From: Reticulitermes lucifugus | Lineage: Eukaryota; Arthropoda; Insecta; Blattodea; Rhinotermitidae | Assembly: GCA_026260175.1 (NCBI GenBank) | Contig: JAKCWW010005888.1 | Location: forward strand, 6,469-34,573 | Direction of reading: 5' to 3' | DNA length: 28,105 nucleotides | Made by a program: the position numbers and the translations under genes | Shown here: positions 21,599-28,105 of the stretch, piece after piece | How positions within the stretch are numbered: position 1 is the stretch's first letter | How the letters are laid out: each line of letters opens with the position of its first letter | Notes under the pieces: generated by a model | Told to the model about the DNA's origin: nothing | The model's database searches: none | The model's input: the letters and a program-made list of their open reading frames with translations, nothing else

Positions 21599-22767
21599 AA
21601 ACTGATACGGAAATCAAGTACATGTTTGTGTACCATGACGGGTAACCGACATTTTTATCCAGAATCTTGGAAACATTCAGACTGTTTCAATTTTTTCAGT
21701 GGTCTACAACCGAACGCAACAAACAGTACCGTTCCCCCCTCTACTCCTGACTGTCAAAATGTGTAGAACGTACAGGTGGGTAGCTCCCTCTGAAGTCTCC
21801 CACCATGTGCGTAAGTATGGGATGCCCATTTTATCGTGTCCCTAAGCACGGCGGCTTTATTGTACAGAAATCCCGTATCCAACGGAAATCACGTGACAGC
21901 TGTCGTAATCAGGGACAACAAAAAAGATACACTCTGTACTATCAGTTATCTCGGATACCACATAAAATCAGTGGTTGGTGTAGCGTAGCTATATGAGTGA
22001 AGCGACGAACAAACGTAGCGGTTTTCATGAGGTTCCGGCTGCTAATATCGACCGGCGAGCTCAACTGAATGGTTTTCATCAACACGCAGATGCAAATGTT
22101 AACATAATGCCTTAAAACACACAATGACTGGTGCCTTTAAAACGTTCTCGTACTGACGCTCGCCACTATATAACCTGTGCGATCAGAAGCTCCGTTACAC
22201 AGCACAATACTCAATCATCATGACAATTTACGTCCTATCTTTTGAATCCTTGATTATTAACGCATAACCATACTCAGAACAGCTGCTTCATAAAATGCAC
22301 AGCAGACAAGTTAACACAGAAGTACGATACGGCCCCGTAATCGTAAGTGACTTACGTTTCTACATATAACGGACATTGAAACTTCGTACGAAGCAGAAAA
22401 AAAACTCAGTAGACACGACAAAATTTAGCCTCAACACCGGTAAGGTGGTGGCCGGTGTTACTTAGGTCGCTGATCCAATGAAAATATTGATAATGTGAGC
22501 ATCTGGTTGACTGCTCCAACCACCTGCCACCCATCTGCCATCGTGTGGTAAAACCTGCACCGTTCCTGCTTTGTTTAACGATGCATCATCATCATTTCGT
22601 GCATCGTCCGCAAATCATAATATTTTGTTGGACTGAAAATACCGGACACTCTTTCAGCTTCGTAATGCTCTGCTCTCGTACCTTCTGCTTCCAAATAAGC
22701 TCTTCGCAATCAAGCACAGGTATTAGGTATGATATTAAAACCAACAAATTCACGTAAGTGTATGAAA
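21599..22767. other. No recognisable gene
   Basis: Nothing recognised. Frames of 60-70 codons (for example 21805-21996 and 22545-22757) show no motif. Confidence 0.45.
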
Positions 22768-22885
22768 GTGTATTATACACACTTTATACCTCCTCCTACA
22801 CGTTTCGGCCACTCATGTGGCCATCTTCAGGGAGGTGCATTAGAAAAAGGAACACTCGACGCTGCGTAATATCCCATAAGAGCGC
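22768..22885 (-). repeat. Dispersed repeat with hammerhead-like CTGAAGAT-stem-GAAACG motif
   Basis: On the minus strand, CTGAAGAT (to 22823) is followed by a 6-bp stem GGCCAC/GTGGCC (22807-22812 pairing with 22817-22822, loop TCAT on plus) and then GAAACG (22801-22806). This matches the arrangement of the two conserved boxes of hammerhead ribozymes, CUGANGA and GAAA, around helix II, with one extra U before the stem. A palindromic AAGTGTATTATACACACTT lies upstream on plus (22767-22785). Downstream, 22860-22883 matches 7713-7736 in reverse at 23 of 24 positions. GTATTATA followed by CGTTTCGG is also shared with 25079-25107. Retroelements such as Penelope-like elements carry hammerhead motifs (family knowledge); cleavage activity here is unproven. 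Confidence 0.5.
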
Positions 22886-23067
22886 AGGTATAAAAAATAC
22901 ATACATAAAAATATTACAGAAGTTAATGGAACCAATGCACAGGCATAAGATATTAAATTTAAAAAAATATATTATTATAGGCACAATGCCTTTCTTTGGC
23001 ACCTAAAAACAGATATACTACGAATTTTTCTTTCAAACATCCTTTCTTTTCTTTTTCTCATGGCTCG
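22886..23067. other. No recognisable gene; T-rich run before SINE A
   Basis: The CTTTCTTTTCTTTTT stretch at about 23042-23058 could be the reverse complement of the decayed A-rich tail of the minus-strand SINE that follows. Confidence 0.4.
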
Positions 23068-23437
23068 CCAGCCCTAGGGGGCCTAGGCGTCTTCTACAAG
23101 GTTTATCGATCACACTCAGACAACCCACACTCGGTATGACTCCTCCGTACGAGTGATCAGCCGTCGCAGAGACCTCTACCTGACAAAACACAACACTCAC
23201 AAGAGGCAGATATCCATGCCCTCGGCGGGATTTTTTTTCTGTCCCGTTATTTCCCTTTGATCCATTTTGTACTTTTAAATCCTTCCGTCCTTCTTCATGT
23301 CACTTATAATCCATACTAGTCCTTGTACAACAAACACAACACAAACATCCATGCCCCCGGCGGGATTCGAACCCGCAATCCCGGTAAGTGAGCGGCCGTA
23401 GACACACGCCTTAAACCGCACGGCCACTAGGATCGGC
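23068..23437 (-). repeat. tRNA-derived SINE, family A, copy 3, split by a nested insertion
   Basis: On the minus strand the head runs from GCCGATCCTAGTGGCC (23437) through box B GGGTTCGAATCCC to 23345. It resumes at 23230 and continues through the body to about 23068 (GGGGCTGG-like end). Removing 23231-23365 leaves about 235 bp, close to the 240 bp of the complete copy. The body keeps GATCACTCGT.C.GAGGAGTCATACCGAGTGTG in diverged form. A weak 5-prime/3-prime flank match (TCTTTCA..CAT at 23029-23040 and 23438-23449) may be a decayed target duplication. Confidence 0.9.
23210..23365 (-). mobile_element. 114-bp poly(A)-tailed retro-insertion inside SINE A, with 21-bp target duplication
   Basis: Bases 23210-23230 and 23345-23365 are the same 21-bp SINE segment (19 of 21 identical) in direct orientation. 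Between them, 23231-23344 begins on plus with eight T, so on the minus strand the insert ends in A8 directly at the duplicated site. A-tail plus direct duplication of the target is the signature of LINE-mediated retrotransposition. The insert body (minus strand: GGATTATAAGTGACATGAAG, GGACGGAAGG, AAAATGGATC) matches neither SINE family in the window. It could be a 5'-truncated LINE 3' end or a processed transcript fragment. Confidence 0.85.
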
Positions 23438-24542
23438 TCTTTCATGCATGTTACATTGTACTGTCTGCAGAAAGTCTGTCTGCATGAGCGTTCACTGCAA
23501 CTGATTCGTTTAAGACCTAAGTGAAACTGACATTTTAGGACTATGCATTCAGCGAAACCGATCTAACGAGAACCATGATATGTAATGTACTAATACAGAT
23601 ATGATAAGGTCTGTCTGTACAGGCATTGTTATTACATTCTCCATTGGACATGACTAATCGGCGCGGTGTACCATTAGCCCTGAAATTCACTAAGATTACA
23701 ACCAATTTATTTTTTTTAAGTTTAATTTGAAATAAATCATTGTTATTGAATACTGAGATAAAGCGTGTGCGCATCTATATACTACAGAAGGCTTAAGACA
23801 TTTAAATTCCTAAATTCGCTTTTGAAATTTCAACTCGTGTACTCTTAATAACAATATTTTAAACATTATCTGATCCAATTATAATGCCGATTTTTACTTA
23901 GCCCTACAGGAATCGAGGCTCGGACGTGTCTCGTTTACTCAGGTTATTGAACTGTCGTGCGAAATACTTCAGCCGTTTTCTCCTATATCAAGCATTACAG
24001 ACAGTAATTGTGTAACGCTTTCTAAATTAGCACGTCACAAACAAAGGCACTCAGCAACAAGCACTGTCTTAATTATTGGACGTACACAAAGCACTTTGTC
24101 AAGGGTTTGAACGCTCTAAATGTGAACTCTTATGAATGGATGCCTTGAAAAATGTCACAAGCTACTTAAGACAGTTACGATATTGAAGAAAATTTTTCAT
24201 TTTAGCTCACCAAACCATAAAGCAGGGATCTTAGGAAGGTGGGACAGAATTCCAGAACAGCTCAAAAGAATAAGAAATTAGAAGCCCCCTCTCTCTGAGC
24301 TCTTGTTTAATAAATGGTTGTTTTGGAAGTAAATTTTTAGAAGTATAAATTAAGAAAAGAGCCGATACATTTAGATACAAAATTTCGTACCTACCTTTCT
24401 AGTTATAGCAAACATATTATTGCAAAAATGTCAGGAATTCTGATTGGTACAAGTGTGAAATTTTGTCTACAATGCAAGGACCAAATGTTGGGGGGTGTCT
24501 GAGAAAAAGGAAATTTACATTAGTACATACATTACACACACA
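23438..24542. other. No recognisable gene
   Basis: AT-rich; the 77-codon minus frame at 23541-23774 shows nothing recognisable. Confidence 0.45.
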
Positions 24543-24850
24543 CAGAAGAGATAAGGCAACACAAATTAAGAAGATTGCGCAATGAGGAATTTCACAGTTT
24601 ATAATGTTAAAATAATTAAATAAAGAAGGATGAAGTAGATGGGACCAAATCGTAGTGTACGAATAAGGTAAAATGACAATTCTCACAAAGATTGGTCCGA
24701 AAAGTTGCAAGGATAAGATCACAGGGAAGATACAAGGATAATATTGAAATATATCTTACAAAATCAACGGTTATGATATGAACTCCATCCAAATTTCTGA
24801 GGCCAGTACAAAGCGACGGCTGTCGTAAATGTGATGAAAAGAGAGACTCT
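24543..24850 (+). pseudogene. Non-LTR retrotransposon ORF2 3' end, copy 3 (heavily decayed)
   Basis: Only nucleotide-level and scattered protein matches remain. AATGAGGAATTTCACAGTTT (24581-24600) gives NEEFHSL, then AAGAAGGATGAAGTAGATGGG stands for KSRRMRWAG. The stretch with DNIEIYLTK and ATGAACTCC (near 24740-24785) stands for DNIKMDLTEI...W. CAAATTTCTGAGGCCAGTAC...GTAAATGTGATGAA (24788-24838) stands for the HLAQDRDQWRALVNTVMN region. Same order and spacing as the 7003 and 12846 copies. Many stops and frameshifts; the oldest copy by eye. Confidence 0.6.
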
Positions 24851-25064
24851 ACCTGAATAACTGTCAACTGCTTACAAATACCCCACAAAATTAAGTTACT
24901 TCGGGATTAACATGAAGTGGTTACAGTGCCACACCAACATTATCTTAAACAAAGGATATGTAAGACAAATAAATGTAAATGGCTCTTCTTCAGGCGCCTT
25001 GAGCATCAGTCAAATGTATGTTTTCAGGTTTCCACGGCGGGTATTGTTCAAATGGTAACGATAG
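24851..25064. other. No gene; part may belong to the following palindromic repeat
   Basis: CTTCTTCAGGCGCC (near 24987-25000) and CAGGTTTCCACGGCGGGTATTG (25025-25045) are of the sort found next to CGACGTTTCGG-type repeats in arthropods, by recollection. Limits uncertain. Confidence 0.3.
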
Positions 25065-25153
25065 GGGTTATTACAACATGTATTATAAAACATTTTTCGA
25101 CGTTTCGGAGGAAGGTCGGAAAAAACTTGATAGCCTACAAGGTGTAATAACCC
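25065..25153. repeat. 89-bp palindromic repeat, CGACGTTTCGG type
   Basis: GGGTTATTACAACATGTA (25065-25082) and the reverse complement of 25136-25153 match at 16 of 18 positions. CGACGTTTCGGAGG lies at 25099-25112 in the loop. The GTATTATA...CGTTTCGG portion parallels 22768-22808, suggesting one family. The second box (CATCTTCAGG) is not present downstream, so this would be a partial copy. No open frame. Confidence 0.55.
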
Positions 25154-26380
25154 AGAAAACCTTTACATGAGTCAAATTTATTGTTCCATCCTTAGGTTAC
25201 CCTCGCCAAAAGCGCTATAATAACACCTCGTATATTACAAACAGTTTAGACAGTGTACTGTATTGGTCCAACACTCTTGCAATATATGTACCCTTAGCTT
25301 AATAGCATCAAGGCCCAGACTCCAGTTGATGTCGTGACTTTAGATAGATGAATAACAGCACTGCATCACAGCTGCCTAGAAATGTCGATAAAATAAGAAA
25401 AGGAATACCCCACCCAGAAACGGAGGTCAGCATGTACGTCGCATTCACGTCCCTGTGTTGAGACACCAGCAACGTACAGCAGTTCGTGAGTCAAAGCAAT
25501 TTCAGCCAGTTTATCCAAGAACATGCAAAATCAGTGCCTCAAAATAATTCACATTTCAGAAAAAAAATATGTTCACAAACACAGAGGTCTGAAACACAAA
25601 TCTTCCTCACATTCTTCCATTTCCGTTTGAGGCAAACAGCGTAGTTTCAGAGGATCTAATGTCGCTTAAAATATAACTAACAAGCAACCATGAATGTAAT
25701 TCGACTTGCTTTGGGAGAAACACACAGAAAACTATGTACGTGATCATACCCGCTCAAATATAATATTTACTAAGAAAATACTTTGTGATTATGATGAAAC
25801 GCAAGAACCTAGGAACGGATAACAAATAGGTTCACCTTAAAAATAAGATAATAAAATAAAAAATTGTTATTGTTGTGTTTTAATTATCACATCAACTTGC
25901 ACACTCAACAATGTAGTTAATTTCACACTGAAGGCCACGCAAGCAGATTGACAAGCATTTCAAAACGATTCAAGTTTCCCCGGCAATCTTCTCATTATGT
26001 TGCAGGTATAAATCACTGTACGTTTCTGGAACAGTGTTAGCACATTAGATACAAGTAAGTGTCTTCATTCGTTCTTCAAAGCGCCTTTTGGTACAATGTC
26101 GGTTATCGACATGCCAGTCTGACGTGTTTAACATGTGTTTTAATTCTTCCGCAAACCCGTAAAAATTTCTTAGCGCATCCTGATTTAAAATGTTTGTTTA
26201 GTAGATCTAAAAGGAAAATGTCTAAGATTAATGTACTCCTACCCCGACCTTAGGCCATGGCAGTTCTAAGCTTAACACCCTATCCCAGGATATTTTTAGC
26301 AGACTATTTTCCAAGCCCAGTTCTCGGTACATACCGTGTACGTAAACATGGCTGTAGTTATAGCAAATCCTGAAAACTAC
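25154..26380. other. No recognisable gene
   Basis: AT-rich; nothing recognised. Open frames do not exceed about 64 codons on plus. Confidence 0.45.
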
Positions 26381-26425
26381 CAACACCACCACCAACAACA
26401 ACAACAACAACAACATCACCATCAC
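26381..26425 (+). repeat. (CAA)n/(CAC)n microsatellite
   Basis: Mixed CAN repeat with a pure ACA core at about 26392-26414. Confidence 0.95.
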
Positions 26426-27540
26426 TTTTATAAAGCACAAACTATAAATTTCGAACACTTACCATGACTGTAAAACGTGGTACCAATTTCCCATTCTAAG
26501 GAATAGTCCTACCCGTAAAAATTCGTACACTGAAAAGTGAACTTAAAAGCAAAGATTTTGGCTCCTTGACATGTCCATAAACTCAATTTCATAAGGATAC
26601 TTTTGATTACATTATATTACTTATATCCACCTCATCGCACTGACTGACGAAGAAGACTTACCAAAGGTGGCAAGTGTTATGAACGTAACAAAGTAAAATC
26701 TAAATATTAAATGTATAACACGCTCTCCGACATGGAAGTTTCAGTGATTCCCACAACCTTACTAACAAACTTTTGTCCACTGGCCACGTAGCATCCAGTT
26801 CGGGTCTGATGAATGCTTGGTATTTCGCTTGCGTGCTGCATCCGCCATTACTTCCTGGCCTGCCGGACGGACGTGTCGATATTGCCAGCCAGCACTCATG
26901 GTAAGGGAAAAATCAATTTTAAATCACCTGTGATGAGGTTTACGACATTTAAATGCAGCCAGTACTGGGATAAAAATTCGTAATTTCACTCATTACTGCA
27001 CGTGCCTCGGATGGGTTATCATGACAACTTATTTCATCATATTAAAAGATCCTTCCACCTTTACATAAGTCTTCACATACGAAGTAACGCCAATCAATAA
27101 CAGCACCTGTATTGAACGGAAACGTGATGCGATGGACTTCAGCGTTAGAGTTTTATGTTAACAGACTTGAACGTCAGAGGTTCTAGTACCAGAGTTACTT
27201 GAATAAAGCTATGAACAAAACATCTGCGTTATATGACACAGAGATCAAGTATCGAGTATCAAGTGACCTTTGAAAATGTATCGATTGTAAAGCTAACATT
27301 CCAGACAACTGAGCGACATAATCGTTAGTGCCCTTTTAGCACGGAAGGCAGCAACACTGTACAGCAAGTGAAGTTGAGTAATCGGCCTGAAGGCAATACA
27401 ACTTGCACCGAGCTGCTACAAGTTCACTGGTCCAGAGACTATGCAGATTTTATTCAGGTAGAATGAGATGACAGGGTAATTATAGCCTACAAGGTGAATT
27501 CTAAAGAATATGGGATAAAGTGGCCGTGGCCTGTTTAAAG
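26426..27540. other. No recognisable gene
   Basis: Moderately GC-rich patch at 26770-26900 ending CACTCATGGTAAGG, which looks like a start codon followed by a splice donor, but nothing supports an exon. Otherwise AT-rich DNA. Confidence 0.4.
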
Positions 27541-27925
27541 GTGATATAACTCGGTTCTTGACGTCACTGGTTGCGAGCTGAAAGGCCGAGTTCGACAACT
27601 GGTAGGACAGGTATGTCCACACCAACTGTTGGGCCCACCCAGCCTCCCGTCTAGTAGGTTATTTTCCCGAGGATAAAGCGCCGAACAGCGAGGCCTACCA
27701 CTAACACATAAAGCGCCGAACAGTGAGGCCTACCACTAACACATAAAGCGCCGAACAGCGAGGCCTACCACTACCACATAAAGCGCCGAACAGCGAGGCC
27801 TACCACTAACACATAAAGCGCCGAACAGCGAGGCCTACCACTAACCTCCATCTAGTTAGGACGTTAATATTGCGCTGAATTTCATCTGCACTCCCCCTGT
27901 CCTTTCATAGTGTGGTGCTTGGTCA
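27541..27925 (+). repeat. tRNA-derived SINE, family B, copy 3, with internal 35-bp tandem expansion
   Basis: Box B-like GAGTTCGACAACT is at about 27588-27600 and the body begins with GCCCACCCAGCCTCCCGT (27633-27650). The GATAAAGCGCCG segment corresponds to GCTAAAGCGGCCG in copy 2. From 27673 it is expanded into five units before resuming with ACCTCCATCTAG (near 27844). The end CTTTCATAGTGTGG corresponds to TTCATGGCGTAC in copy 2. The expansion accounts for the extra length over copy 2. Confidence 0.75.
27673..27845 (+). repeat. 35-bp tandem repeat, about 5 units
   Basis: Unit starts at 27673, 27708, 27743, 27778 and 27813; the unit begins ATAAAGCGCCGAACAGCG. Units are almost identical: one CAGTG for CAGCG in unit 2 and one CTACCAC for CTAACAC in unit 3. 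The last unit lacks its final two bases. No spacers, so it is not a CRISPR array. Confidence 0.97.
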
Positions 27926-28105
27926 TAGGGGCAGCGTTACCTGTACACGAATCCGGGCAATCGACTATATCTTAAAACAGCGTCTTTCAAACTGCGGGTC
28001 GTGATCCAGAGTGGGCAGTATTTGAATGGGTTGTGGTTTGTGAGAGGATATTTTGGCCTAAGAGGGACGGGGTAACAGGGGAGTGGAGAAGACTACATAA
28101 CGAGG
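27926..28105. other. No recognisable gene
   Basis: Nothing recognised at the right edge. Confidence 0.45.

Noticed and set aside
26870..26910. Possible first exon ending ATGGTAAGG
   Set aside because: A donor-like GTAAG after ATG is common by chance; no downstream acceptor or coding exon could be tied to it.
27673..27845. Direct repeats considered as a CRISPR array
   Set aside because: Units abut with no spacers, lie within a SINE and the window is eukaryotic.

Overview
This 28.1-kb window reads as non-coding DNA from a large, repeat-rich animal genome, most likely an insect. I see no bacterial gene structure, no operon and no open reading frame with a recognisable cellular product. The longest open frames (up to about 136 codons) are low-complexity runs, repeat-derived or unsupported. 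The exact tRNA-derived SINEs, the non-LTR retrotransposon 3' ends and the mariner type resemble those I associate with cockroaches, termites and other hemimetabolous insects. That placement is recollection plus inference, not a search.

Layout. The left edge (1-102) is a minus-strand SINE (family A) cut by the window. 2481-2790 is a second tRNA-derived SINE (family B) whose head carries two perfect palindromes; further B copies lie at 4147-4420 and 27541-27925, the last with a 35-bp tandem expansion. Two copies of a mariner transposase C-terminal region lie head to head at 5240-5905. Decayed non-LTR retrotransposon 3' ends lie at 7003-7440, 12846-13255 and 24543-24850, all on the plus strand. 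A 198-bp long-hairpin element is at 7701-7898. An unnamed interspersed repeat with a (TAA)n tail occurs at 10853-11092 (+) and 17414-17652 (-). A 433-bp hAT-type MITE with exact 16-bp ends and an 8-bp target duplication is at 18715-19147. A full-length SINE A with a 12-bp target duplication is at 20955-21194. A third SINE A at 23068-23437 is split by a 114-bp poly(A)-tailed insertion with its own 21-bp duplication.

A short structural motif (CTGANGA-like box, small stem, GAAA-like box) recurs at 7701-7898, 21567-21598 and 22801-22831, with a half-copy at 25065-25153. It looks like the core of a hammerhead-type ribozyme fold as carried by Penelope-like and other retroelements. This is the best candidate here for something functional beyond ordinary repeat debris.

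Nothing here works as a gene set. The window is a record of successive insertions, and its value lies in the element structures, nesting order and unnamed repeats. The remaining stretches, listed as 'other', are AT-rich DNA in which I could recognise nothing, apart from microsatellites and one G-rich, CpG-containing patch near 16860-16950.
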